Positions 1 through 7,500 of a stretch of DNA of 11,987 bases are shown piece after piece (position 1 is the first letter of the stretch; every line of letters begins with the position of its first letter). This stretch comes from Deltaproteobacteria bacterium. Its GTDB lineage: Bacteria > Desulfobacterota > Desulfobacteria > C00003060 > C00003106. The notes beneath the pieces were generated by a model. It saw only the letters and a program-made list of their open reading frames with translations. It ran no database searches and was not told the origin of the DNA. The translations under genes and the position numbers were made by a program. The stretch covers positions 1 to 11,987 of the forward strand of contig JAFDAE010000101.1 of assembly GCA_019314005.1 (NCBI GenBank). Direction: 5' to 3'.

Positions 1-2
1 AA

Positions 3-293
3 AGGAAGGGGCTCTTCAAAAGTGATGAACGGGACTTTGTAAAAAACCAGGCTCTCGTCAAATTTAAAATAGAGATTTCCCATGAAGCTATTGAAAAGAT
101 TGCAGAAGAGTCAGACCTCACGATTATCAAGAAGATATCTCCTCCCAATCTCTATTTAATGGAAGCATCGGATAATACCACTGTTGAGGAAATCATGAAG
201 AGTCTTAGTGAATATGAACAGGTTGAATACTCTGAGCCTAACTATATTTACAATATACCTAATGGGATGAAAGAAAACGAAGATGATAAATAA
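3..293 (+). CDS. C-terminal part of a protein with a subtilase propeptide-like (I9/fervidolysin-type) domain
   Basis: The reading frame is open from the window edge to a TAA at 291-293, giving about 96 residues; the true start lies outside the window. The visible part reads like the propeptide of fervidolysin-type subtilases: a first strand [12 protein letters not shown], a helix, [16 protein letters not shown], a second helix and the closing [11 protein letters not shown]. The same pattern occurs in the propeptide of the next gene (SELLVKYKP ... [11 protein letters not shown]). No catalytic domain follows; the protein ends about 15 residues after the motif with a charged tail (KENEDDK). The stop overlaps the start of the downstream protease by 11 bases, so the two are probably translationally coupled. 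In subtilases this domain is an intramolecular chaperone and tight inhibitor, so a free copy may inhibit or help fold the neighbouring enzyme. Because the N-terminus is missing, a longer multidomain protein ending in this domain is also possible. Confidence 0.75.
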   Translation, partial: RKGLFKSDERDFVKNQALVKFKIEISHEAIEKIAEESDLTIIKKISPPNLYLMEASDNTTVEEIMKSLSEYEQVEYSEPNYIYNIPNGMKENEDDK

Positions 294-3200
294 GGTGTTA
301 TCACTTGTCATATTGTTTGTGCTCCTGTCATTTTGTTGTTTGGCGGAGGCCAAAAATATAAAAATGAGAAATGATAAGGAGTTGCTTTCCAACAGCAAAC
401 CGGCATATGTGCCAAGCGAACTATTGGTTAAATATAAACCGGTTGCCGATACTGCCGCTATAAAGCATTTCCATGACCGTAGGAACATTACGGTCTTAAA
501 AAAAATGAAGCGCGCAAACCTTCGGCATGTAAAGCTTCCTCCCGATCTCAACGTGGAAGAAACGGTCAAACTCTATAAGTCTGATCCAAACGTAGAATAT
601 GCAGAGCCCAACTACTACGTCTATGCAGAAACCACGACTCCCAATGATACGGACTTTCCGGAGCTGTGGGGATTGCACAATACCGGCCAAACAGTAAATG
701 GTTCTACGGGCACCGCAGATGCGGACATCGATGCGCCAGAGGCATGGGATATTTGCACGGGGAGCAGTGATGTTATTATCGCGGTGATTGACAGCGGCGT
801 CGCATACGATCATCCGGAGTTAGCACCCAACATATGGACAAACACCGGTGAAGTCGCTGACAACGGTGTTGACGACGATGGCAATGGGTACGTGGACGAC
901 ACTCAGGGTTGGGACTTTGTGGGGGATGACAATGACCCGATGGACTACGGCGGCCATGGAACTCATGTGGCTGGGACTATTGCGGGAGTGAGCAATAACA
1001 CCAGAGGGATTACCGGTATGATGTGGGACGCGCAAATTATGCCGCTGAGATTCTTGGATATGTTTGGAAACGGCTCCACTTCAGACGCCATTTTAGCAAT
1101 CGACTATGCGATTGATAACGGAGCAAAGGTACTGAACAATAGCTGGGGAGGGGGAAATTATTCTCAATTTCTTAAAGAAGCCATTGAAAGGGCCGAAACA
1201 GCAGGGGCGCTTTTTATAGCATCGGCTGGAAATGAGGGAGACGATAACGATTCGACACCGCACTACCCCTCAAATTACGATGTAGACAACATCATTACCG
1301 TGGCTGCCACCGATCAGAATGACAACCTGGCATCTTTTTCCAACTACGGGGCTACCTCGGTCGATGTAGCGGCCCCGGGTACTAATATATACAGCACCAT
1401 ACCGGCACGGGAAGTCATATTTAGTGACGATTTTGACGACGGGAATATAGATCCCTGGATTACCGATGGCACCGATAATACCTGGGATGTTACAATAAAA
1501 GCTTTTAATAGTGCGAGTTACAGCTTAACCGACAGCCCCCATGCGAATTATCTCAACAATACCGATAGCTGGGCCGGAAGCCCTGTCATAGATCTGTCAG
1601 AAAAGAAGGGTTGTAAGTGGTTCTATTATATGAATTTGGATGTCGAATATTATTATGATGCTCTGTTCATTGAAACATCAACTGACAATACCACCTGGAC
1701 CTATTTGACCGGCTGGACCGGCTCGACCGGCGGGTATTTCTATCAATTTGAAGAAGACCTTACTCCTTATGACGGGACACCAACTATGTATGTTCGCTTT
1801 CGGCTTGATTCTGATTTAAGTATTACAGACGATGGCGCCTATATCGATGACGTGGAGTTGACCTGTTACTCAAGTGATTACTCTGCTGACACTCAATATG
1901 ACCACTTCAACGGAACATCCATGGCCACGCCTCATGTATCAGGCTTGGCCGGGCTTATCTGGAGCTATCGCCCTTCTCTTACCTATAGCCAGGTAAAAGA
2001 TTATATATTAAACGGTGTGGACATTGTATCTGATCTATCCGGAAAAATCGTCACCAACGGCCGCGTCAACGCATACACTTCACTCACCGCCGTCAGTGAC
2101 GGTGACGATGATGGCATGCCTGATGAGTGGGAGGAGGCCAATGGATTAGATCACTCGGTGAACGATGCGTGGGAAGATCCTGATGGTGATGGTCTCAATA
2201 ACTTGGGAGAATATCAATATGATACTGATCCCAACAACCCCGATACGGACGATGACGGCATGCCGGATGGCTGGGAGGTCAGCAATGGATTGGATCCGCT
2301 GGCGGACGATACGGCAGGAGACCTCGATGGTGACGGCTGGAGTAATTTTGATGAATATACCTACAGCACCAATCCTAATGACTATACGTTAGTACCTGTT
2401 CCTCCCGAAGTAGAAGAAGTCATTCCTCACGATGGTGCAGGGATTGGTGATGATGATAGCTACCTGCCCAACAATACGTCCTTTGCCGTTCTTATTGTAG
2501 ATTCTAACGGAATAGACATAACGGATACGGCCAGCATAATGTTTACAATCGACGACAGTGAGAACGACGGTTATGAAATAGACTTGGATAGCGGAATCAG
2601 GGTGACAAAACTTTATGCCAACGAGGACGACACGGCGGTGACTCGACTTTGGGCCGTATACCACAGGGCCGAAGACGAGGCACAGGGGAATGTATATCCT
2701 TATGATCAGCAAGTCAATATCACGGTCAATGCCAATGACAATACAGGCTTGCTGATGGGCCATAGAACTTACGCATTCAAGATCGCAACTGAGACAGAGC
2801 ACAGCGATGTTTTATTTAACTCGCCAGATACAGAGACCGTAGAATCCGACGATCCTGTCCTTGATGATCAGGACTATACTTATGACTCAGGTATTGAGGT
2901 GACCGGTGGCGATCTGGAAGGCGCTAAAATTGTCTATGACAGCAACGAGGTGGTACAACCGACATTAGGCCCGACCAACGATCTCCCACCGTTTGATGAG
3001 GATGGTGTGGATGCCGTGGGAGTGCCTATGAATCTCCAGCCTCCGACAGTGTTCACCACCCCGGTGAAGATATTTATCCCTTGCCCGGGCCATACAGATG
3101 TAAGTAGCCTGAGCATTTACTTATACAATGGTACTGCTTGGGTACCGGCTTGCAATACCGCCGGCGATTTACTCCCAGACGGAGAGGATTGGATAGTTCC

Positions 3201-3672
3201 GGGTTCAAGGGTGAACCATCAGGGGACCAGTCCTCCTACTGTTGAAATTAAGGTCTATCATTTCACTGGTGTCCAGGCGGCGGCAAGTACTAGTTCCGCC
3301 TCAGCCACTCCCAGCGGCGGAGGTGGCGGCGGGGGCGGCGGCTGTTTCATCGCCACGGCTGCCTTTGGGTCCTATATTTCGCCCCATGTAAAGATACTGA
3401 GGGATTTTAGAGATGCTTGTCTGCTGACGAATAGGGCAGGGCAGGGTTTTGTCAGGCTGTATTATAAATACAGTCCGCCTGTGGCTGACTTTATCACAGA
3501 ACATGGAAGTCTGAAAGCAACCGTCCGATGTGGGCTCTATCCCTTGGTGGGACTCAGCTATGTCACGCTGCATACGACTTCTACACAACAGGCATTGATA
3601 GCGTTTGGTTTGGTATTCGCTTTCAGTGGAATTGTGATGGTGAGGCGAAGGGTGAAAAGGCGTGATTTTTAA
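283..3672 (+). CDS. Exported subtilisin-like serine protease (S8) with inserted beta-rich domain, TSP3-like repeats and CFI-box C-terminal tail
   Basis: This 1129-residue protein starts with a signal peptide (about 1-23, hydrophobic core [13 protein letters not shown]). A fervidolysin-type propeptide follows (about 44-115, ending [11 protein letters not shown]). The S8 catalytic domain has Asp170 ([14 protein letters not shown]), His225 ([10 protein letters not shown]), oxyanion Asn317 (ASAGNEG) and Ser546 (NGTSMATPH), so the triad is complete. About 165 residues (roughly 376-540) lie between APGTNIYST and the serine motif where most subtilases have a short link; this stretch starts FSDDFDDG and looks like a MAM/jelly-roll-type beta domain. 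Two Asp-rich TSP3-like repeats (about 606-700, each with DDGMPD and WE) suggest calcium binding. A long beta-rich region follows, then nine glycines (1012-1020), Cys1021 in [10 protein letters not shown], a conserved-looking tail, a membrane segment (about 1102-1120) and RRRVKRR. The ATG at 283 is chosen because it directly precedes the signal peptide; it overlaps the upstream gene. It probably acts at the cell surface or outside. Substrate unknown. Confidence 0.95.
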   Translation: MINKVLSLVILFVLLSFCCLAEAKNIKMRNDKELLSNSKPAYVPSELLVKYKPVADTAAIKHFHDRRNITVLKKMKRANLRHVKLPPDLNVEETVKLYKSDPNVEYAEPNYYVYAETTTPNDTDFPELWGLHNTGQTVNGSTGTADADIDAPEAWDICTGSSDVIIAVIDSGVAYDHPELAPNIWTNTGEVADNGVDDDGNGYVDDTQGWDFVGDDNDPMDYGGHGTHVAGTIAGVSNNTRGITGMMWDAQIMPLRFLDMFGNGSTSDAILAIDYAIDNGAKVLNNSWGGGNYSQFLKEAIERAETAGALFIASAGNEGDDNDSTPHYPSNYDVDNIITVAATDQNDNLASFSNYGATSVDVAAPGTNIYSTIPAREVIFSDDFDDGNIDPWITDGTDNTWDVTIKAFNSASYSLTDSPHANYLNNTDSWAGSPVIDLSEKKGCKWFYYMNLDVEYYYDALFIETSTDNTTWTYLTGWTGSTGGYFYQFEEDLTPYDGTPTMYVRFRLDSDLSITDDGAYIDDVELTCYSSDYSADTQYDHFNGTSMATPHVSGLAGLIWSYRPSLTYSQVKDYILNGVDIVSDLSGKIVTNGRVNAYTSLTAVSDGDDDGMPDEWEEANGLDHSVNDAWEDPDGDGLNNLGEYQYDTDPNNPDTDDDGMPDGWEVSNGLDPLADDTAGDLDGDGWSNFDEYTYSTNPNDYTLVPVPPEVEEVIPHDGAGIGDDDSYLPNNTSFAVLIVDSNGIDITDTASIMFTIDDSENDGYEIDLDSGIRVTKLYANEDDTAVTRLWAVYHRAEDEAQGNVYPYDQQVNITVNANDNTGLLMGHRTYAFKIATETEHSDVLFNSPDTETVESDDPVLDDQDYTYDSGIEVTGGDLEGAKIVYDSNEVVQPTLGPTNDLPPFDEDGVDAVGVPMNLQPPTVFTTPVKIFIPCPGHTDVSSLSIYLYNGTAWVPACNTAGDLLPDGEDWIVPGSRVNHQGTSPPTVEIKVYHFTGVQAAASTSSASATPSGGGGGGGGGCFIATAAFGSYISPHVKILRDFRDACLLTNRAGQGFVRLYYKYSPPVADFITEHGSLKATVRCGLYPLVGLSYVTLHTTSTQQALIAFGLVFAFSGIVMVRRRVKRRDF

Positions 3673-3730
3673 GAGATGAAACAAGTGAACCTTAAACCCA
3701 AAGGGAACCCTATCTAACAGGGTACACACC

Positions 3731-3760
3731 ATTCGTGTAAATTTGTGCTCATTCGTGGCT
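3731..3760. repeat. Three tandem 10-bp units of the form ATTYGTGNNN
   Basis: Positions 3731-3740, 3741-3750 and 3751-3760 read ATTCGTGTAA, ATTTGTGCTC and ATTCGTGGCT. The first seven bases are kept with one C/T change while the last three vary. The array sits in the 102-bp gap between two convergent genes. From memory, strings of this kind (ACACGAAT on the other strand) recur in intergenic DNA of many environmental bacteria; copy number in this genome cannot be judged from one window. Confidence 0.6.
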
Positions 3761-3774
3761 GAAATGGATTACGT

Positions 3775-4491
3775 TCAGAAATCAAACCGGTATGTAAGCA
3801 TAACGCCGCCGGAACGGAGCGGCTGGATATTCAGGCCGTGGGACTCTGCTTTCAGCCAGTCCGGGGCCCATGGCTGGGTCTTGAGGAAACGGTATCCCTG
3901 GAAGACGGCGATACCCGCCATGGAAAGTGCAAAAGCGTCAGCAGTAGGCTTGTCTGCATAATGCTCAATCCCCTGGATGTCGCCTCTATAAGTATTGCCT
4001 TCTTTCTTGTTTGTCCTATGAATGAACCAGTAGTCTATAGCATAGGATATCGGATTCAAGATGTTCCATGCCATCATTCCCCGCACAAAGGCATCATTTT
4101 TGTCTATTTTTTCAGAATGAAGAATTATCTCTGCTCCGACGGCCTGTGATATGAGTCCCGAGGAATTGATGGCCAATCCTTTATCGTCGCTGCTCGCATA
4201 TTCGGTAAATTCCATCGGCTGGTTCACGTTACCGATTTCCCAATCCAGTTCAGTTCCGGTCAGCTCGGCGACAGCGGCATGGGCTCCCTCATGTATCATA
4301 AAAGCTGTTGTGATCCCGGCGGCAAACTTCAAGACAGAACGTAATCCTATGCCATTCTCTGCCGCGCTTACGCATCCGGCCGTCGCAGCCGCTTTGGCGG
4401 AGTCGGCTGTCGCCATAGACAGGATAAGGACTGAGAGAGTCAGACATATTACATATCTTATTCGTTTTTGTGTTTTGAGGAATATAGTCAT
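3775..4491 (-). CDS. Exported/membrane protein with a site-2-protease-like HExxH zinc site
   Basis: This 238-residue protein has a basic N-terminus, a hydrophobic segment (about 11-29) and AKAAA, consistent with a signal peptide or anchor. A second hydrophobic helix carries HEGAH at 67-71 (FMIHEGAHAAVAELTG), the HExxH pattern of zinc metalloproteases. About 75 residues on, WNILNPISYAIDYW has Asn146-Pro147 and Asp153, resembling the second motif of M50/site-2 proteases, where an Asp is the third zinc ligand. The C-terminus ends VMLTYRFDF, an alternating aromatic tail that looks like a beta strand. I do not recognise a named family; function as a protease is inferred from the motifs only. The gene is convergent with the subtilase and divergent from thyX. 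No strong Shine-Dalgarno precedes the ATG at 4491 (upstream bases GCGATAAG), so expression may be low. The open frames on the opposite strand here have no recognisable motifs. Confidence 0.8.
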   Translation of the reverse strand: MTIFLKTQKRIRYVICLTLSVLILSMATADSAKAAATAGCVSAAENGIGLRSVLKFAAGITTAFMIHEGAHAAVAELTGTELDWEIGNVNQPMEFTEYASSDDKGLAINSSGLISQAVGAEIILHSEKIDKNDAFVRGMMAWNILNPISYAIDYWFIHRTNKKEGNTYRGDIQGIEHYADKPTADAFALSMAGIAVFQGYRFLKTQPWAPDWLKAESHGLNIQPLRSGGVMLTYRFDF

Positions 4492-4722
4492 CTTATCGCG
4501 ATTTCGAACCTTTGTACTTTTGATCGGCTTGTGTTGTGGAAGACTTTAGGGGGAATGATGTGGTCTGTTGCTGGAAGGGGCAGGAATATGGGAAATTATG
4601 TTATGTCTATTGTCTTCTTTCGTAATTTTTGCTAAATCCTGGTTGAGTATTGATTGCAAGACAAGGAAAGGGGAGAGGACAGGACATGAAAATCAAAATA
4701 GAAAAACCTGATGAGGTAATAG
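4492..4722. other. Divergent intergenic region upstream of thyX
   Basis: The 231 bp between the divergent HEGAH gene and thyX must hold promoters for both, but I see no clear -35/-10 pair. The purine-rich run AAGGAAAGGGGAGAGGACAG just upstream of 4686 could be a ribosome-binding region for a 16-codon frame at 4686-4736. No tRNA, repeat or convincing terminator is seen. Confidence 0.4.
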
Positions 4723-4736
4723 ATGAAAATAGTTAA
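4686..4736 (+). other. Possible 16-codon leader frame overlapping the thyX start
   Basis: ATG at 4686 follows the purine-rich stretch GGGGAGAGGACAGGAC and opens 16 codons (MKIKIEKPDEVIDENS) ending at TAA 4734-4736, 11 bases inside thyX in another frame. Its signal is stronger than that of thyX itself (GAGGT at 4713-4717). It could couple translation to thyX or be chance; no attenuator-like hairpin or codon bias is seen. Confidence 0.2.
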
Positions 4737-5358
4737 GCCTTCATTCTCTTTTGAAGATAAAATAGATGGCGAAGAATTGTTGAAGAAGATAGAAAAGATA
4801 GGGCGTACGTGTTATAAAAGCGAAAAAAAGATTACAACAGATTCAGCAAAAAGATTTGTAAAGGCCCTGATCAAATCGGGGCATGAATCGGTAATCGAAC
4901 ACGAAAAGATCTCTGTGAGGGTTATATGTGACCGTGGGGTCAGCCATGAGATTGTACGACACAGAATAGCCAGCTACAGCCAGGAGAGCACGAGGTACTG
5001 CAATTACGGCAAAGATAAATTCGGCAATGAAATCACCGTGATTGAGCCTTATTTCTGGAAAGGTGACAAGAAATTGCACAAACAAAAGTATGCTATCTGG
5101 GAAAGGGCAATGGAAGAAACGGAGGAAGCATATCTCCAGTTGATTAAGATAGGAGCAACTCCTCAAGCAGCAAGGAGTGTTCTTCCCAATTCGTTAAAGA
5201 CCGAACTTGTAATGACAATGAACTTAAGGGAATGGAGACATTTTTTTAGACTACGGACCGCTGAAGCTTCCCATCCCCAGATGAAAGAGATAGCCCGTCC
5301 AATGCTGGATGAATTTAAGCGGCGAATTCCGGTAGTATTTGATGATATCACCTATTAA
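4723..5358 (+). CDS. thyX: FAD-dependent thymidylate synthase ThyX
   Basis: ThyX makes dTMP from dUMP using methylene-tetrahydrofolate, with FAD and NAD(P)H supplying the reductant; it is a cytoplasmic homotetramer and replaces ThyA in many bacteria. The protein is 211 residues, normal for the family. The hallmark ThyX motif is present at residues 79-92 (RHRIASYSQESTRY), a match to RHRxxSxNxxSxRY except that Asn is replaced by Ser in this string. Upstream SGHESVIEHEKISVRV is the usual 'GH.S..EH' active-site stretch, and ARSVLPNSLKTELVMTMNLREW is the usual C-terminal nucleotide-binding region followed by FFRLR. The ATG at 4723 has GAGGT five bases upstream. A receiver-domain gene begins 12 bp after the stop, probably in the same transcript. 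Confidence 0.97.
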   Translation: MKIVKPSFSFEDKIDGEELLKKIEKIGRTCYKSEKKITTDSAKRFVKALIKSGHESVIEHEKISVRVICDRGVSHEIVRHRIASYSQESTRYCNYGKDKFGNEITVIEPYFWKGDKKLHKQKYAIWERAMEETEEAYLQLIKIGATPQAARSVLPNSLKTELVMTMNLREWRHFFRLRTAEASHPQMKEIARPMLDEFKRRIPVVFDDITY

Positions 5359-5370
5359 CCAGGCACGACA

Positions 5371-5739
5371 ATGAACACACTAATTGTTTCACCAGACACA
5401 GCCAATATTGAATTACTTATAAGAGAACTGCAACAAAGAAGATATCAAGTCTATACAGCTAACAATAGCAGTGAAGCGCTTGAGTTGGTAAAAAAAGAGA
5501 AATATAATCTTGTCCTTATCGACGATCTTTTAAAAGATATGCCGGTAATAGACTTGATCAGTGCGGTTATGCGCATAGATTTTGCCATTAATATAGGTCT
5601 CATTACTAACATGGCCTCTTCCGAAATTCATGATAAATTCGAAGGGTGGGGCATTGTCGGCGCTATCCCCAAACCGGTTAACACAGACGGCATCAAATCT
5701 TTTTTTAAAAAACTTGACATGGCCCTTCAGCTCTCGTAA
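5371..5739 (+). CDS. Stand-alone receiver-domain protein with a degenerate acidic pocket
   Basis: The 122 residues correspond to a single CheY-like receiver domain with no output domain. Strand 1 reads NTLIVSPD where most receivers have an Asp-Asp or Glu-Asp pair, so one metal-binding acid is replaced (Ser7-Pro8-Asp9). The presumed phosphoacceptor is Asp51 in YNLVLID, followed by a second Asp; Thr79 (GLIT) and Lys101 (IPKP) match the conserved Thr/Ser and Lys. Phosphorylation may therefore be weak or absent, and the protein may act as a pseudo-receiver or a protein-binding adaptor. It lies 12 bp after thyX and probably shares its transcript. No clear Shine-Dalgarno is seen before the ATG (AACCAGGCACGACA). 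No partner kinase adjoins it, though a signalling operon begins 278 bp downstream. The family assignment is firm and the function unknown. Confidence 0.85.
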   Translation: MNTLIVSPDTANIELLIRELQQRRYQVYTANNSSEALELVKKEKYNLVLIDDLLKDMPVIDLISAVMRIDFAINIGLITNMASSEIHDKFEGWGIVGAIPKPVNTDGIKSFFKKLDMALQLS

Positions 5740-6017
5740 TTTTGTTTAATTCTTCCCGTCTTGCAAATTTTCTAAAAAATCCTTTTCCTACAATATCATC
5801 AACTTTTACGAAACCAGCAACTTTATAATACAAATAAATAACCGATAAGTATTGACAACTTTAGCAAAAAATATTTTATGAACTTGTCTTGACAACGTCA
5901 CCCTAAATATACAGACAATTCAAGATATTAAGCGTGTAATACTTTTTCAGGACTTGTTGGTTTATTACTAGATCTTTTAATGAATCGGGACTGCTATTAA
6001 GGGAGGACCAAATAATC
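5740..6017 (+). promoter_or_regulatory. AT-rich upstream region of the sensory operon with candidate promoters
   Basis: This 278-bp AT-rich gap separates the receiver gene from the binding-protein gene. TTGACA at 5852-5857 followed after 16 bp by TTTTAT (5874-5879) is a plausible sigma-70-type promoter. A second candidate is TTGTTG (5954-5959) with TTTAAT (5976-5981), also 16 bp apart. The octamer TTGACAAC occurs twice, at 5852-5859 and 5889-5896, 37 bp apart. GGGAGG at 6001-6006 is the ribosome-binding site of the next gene, with slightly long spacing (11 bases). I see no coding sequence and no intrinsic terminator. Confidence 0.4.
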
Positions 6018-7106
6018 ATGAAAAAAATTTACAGATCGGGACTCATTTTCTTTGTCAGTACACTGCTCATTGTTGGTTGCAGCCAAGAGCCGGACAAGGC
6101 AGAGACACAACAGACCCCGGTTGTAAAAAAGATGAAGGGCAGGACCCTTAATCTATATAATTGGGAGGAGTACATCGGCTCCAAGACATTGGAGAATTTT
6201 GAAAAAGAGACCGGGATCCACGTCAACGAAATCACCTTCGAGGATGAGGAAGATATGCTGGGGGCGGTGCAGTCAGATCTTGCCGCTTTTGACCTGGTGG
6301 TATCAAGTGACGATCTTGTTAGGGAAATGCGTGTGGCAAAGATACTCGCCCGGTTAGACTATTCAAAGATACCGAATTTTAAGCACATTGCCAAGAAGTA
6401 CCGTAACATGCCTTGTGACCCGGAGCAAAAATATACGGTACCTTACCTTACAGGCACAACCGGTATGGCGATTAACAAAAAATATATCAAAGACGACGCA
6501 GACAGTTGGAAAGTGCTTTTTGACAAGAGATATAAAGGGAAGCTCGCCATGCTGAACAACTCATTTGAGGTGGTGGCGGCAGCCTCTAAGTCGCTCGGAT
6601 ACAGTATAAATATTACCAGTCCGGAAAAGATGGATATAGTAAGAAAACTTTTATTGGAGCAAAAACCGCTTCTCCAGGGGTATTGTGACACTGAAACCCT
6701 AAAGGACTTATTGGTTCATGAGAAGGTATGGGCAGTCCAAATTTATAGTGGCGAGGGTCTTGTCGCAGCGGACGAAAATGAAAACCTTGAGTACGTTATT
6801 CCCAAAGAAGGGGCGCCGGTTTGGGTGGATTTTTTTGTTATGCCACGCGATGCTAAGCACAAAGAAGAGGCGCACATGTTTCTCAACTATGTCTTACGTC
6901 CCGAGGTAAATGCATCCATAGCATCGGAACTCTGGTACGCCACCCCGAATGAGGCGGCAGAACCGCTCATGGATCCTGAAGTGCTCAACTCAAAGTCTGT
7001 CTATCCACCTGCAGAGGTCATGGAGCGGTGCGAATTTTTCGAAGATACGGGAAAGGCGACTCGATTCATAGCTCCTATATGGTCTGATTTAACGGTAACA
7101 GATTAG
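6018..7106 (+). CDS. PotD-like polyamine-binding lipoprotein
   Basis: The 362-residue protein has a lipoprotein signal (LLIVGCS, lipidated Cys21) and a linker, then a fold matching the PotD/PotF polyamine-binding family: LNLYNWEEYI, FEKETGIHV, FDLVVSSDDLV, YTVPYLTGTTGMAIN, DKRYKGKLAML, LGYSINITSPE, VWVDFFVMPRDAKHKEEA, FLNYVLRPEV and YATPNEAA occur in the family order and spacing. Compared from memory with Escherichia coli PotD, Trp269 and Asp271 align with the ligand-contacting Trp255 and Asp257, and Glu184 with Glu171, while Asp168 aligns with Asn181 and Trp229 with Tyr243; the ligand may therefore be a polyamine, with specificity changed. No ABC permease or ATPase gene is nearby. Instead a histidine kinase gene starts 6 bp after the stop, so the protein is more likely a sensory subunit than a transport subunit. 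The ATG follows GGGAGG. Confidence 0.92.
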   Translation: MKKIYRSGLIFFVSTLLIVGCSQEPDKAETQQTPVVKKMKGRTLNLYNWEEYIGSKTLENFEKETGIHVNEITFEDEEDMLGAVQSDLAAFDLVVSSDDLVREMRVAKILARLDYSKIPNFKHIAKKYRNMPCDPEQKYTVPYLTGTTGMAINKKYIKDDADSWKVLFDKRYKGKLAMLNNSFEVVAAASKSLGYSINITSPEKMDIVRKLLLEQKPLLQGYCDTETLKDLLVHEKVWAVQIYSGEGLVAADENENLEYVIPKEGAPVWVDFFVMPRDAKHKEEAHMFLNYVLRPEVNASIASELWYATPNEAAEPLMDPEVLNSKSVYPPAEVMERCEFFEDTGKATRFIAPIWSDLTVTD

Positions 7107-7112
7107 TGAGAT

Positions 7113-7499
7113 ATGCGTTTATATGTAAAAATTACCTTGTTTCTGTTGATTGTGGGGTTTATTCCGCTCATCTTTATGAGCCTAATCAACCTTACCAATG
7201 TTGAACATACGGTGCGACATACTGCTCAAGATGCGCTGGTAGTATTGGCTACAGAATTGGGAAAAGAAGTGCGGCGTGCAGTTAATGACGGTTATCAGGA
7301 TATTCTCCTCTTAGCTCAAAATCCGGTCATTAGATCCGCCACTGCCGGTCGGGAGGAACAGCACAAAGAGTTAACCAAGGCCCAAAAGTTCCATCGAATT
7401 TTTAGAGACATAACCCTTATTAACCCGGAAGGCCAGGTAAGGGCTTCTGTATTTAACTCCTTTCGCGGGTCTTGGAAAGCTACCAGTTGGACAGCTTGA
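7113..7499 (+). CDS. N-terminal fragment of a frameshifted Cache-domain histidine kinase
   Basis: This 128-residue frame begins with a membrane helix (about 7-27, ITLFLLIVGFIPLIFMSLI), followed by a helical stretch and a periplasmic region ending DITLINPEGQVRASVFNS, typical of the first half of a dCache sensor. It then stops at TGA 7497-7499. The next frame (+1) is open from 7441 and continues with Cache and kinase sequence, so this is the front of one kinase gene split by a frameshift. The start ATG lies 6 bp after the binding-protein gene. Alone, the fragment has a single membrane helix and no kinase domain and is unlikely to signal. The last few residues (about 120-128) may be out-of-frame sequence. 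Confidence 0.85.
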   Translation: MRLYVKITLFLLIVGFIPLIFMSLINLTNVEHTVRHTAQDALVVLATELGKEVRRAVNDGYQDILLLAQNPVIRSATAGREEQHKELTKAQKFHRIFRDITLINPEGQVRASVFNSFRGSWKATSWTA

Positions 7500-7500
7500 C

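Noticed and set aside
3703..3723. Possible terminator hairpin ACCCT-N7-AGGGT after the subtilase gene
   Set aside because: The stem is only five base pairs and no T run follows.
3838..4549. Two plus-strand open frames (3838-4149 and 4151-4549) opposite the HEGAH gene
   Set aside because: They lack motifs and signal-like starts, whereas the minus strand gives one continuous protein with a signal segment and a zinc-site motif.
5889..5917. Second TTGACA (5889) as a full sigma-70 promoter
   Set aside because: The nearest -10-like string (TATACA, 5908-5913) is only 13 bp away, too close for a normal promoter.
7455..7475. Programmed +1 frameshifting in the kinase at CTTTCGC or CTTGGAAAG
   Set aside because: No recognised slippery site, stop-codon stall or stimulatory structure is visible, and sequence expected for the Cache domain seems missing; a mutation or error is simpler.
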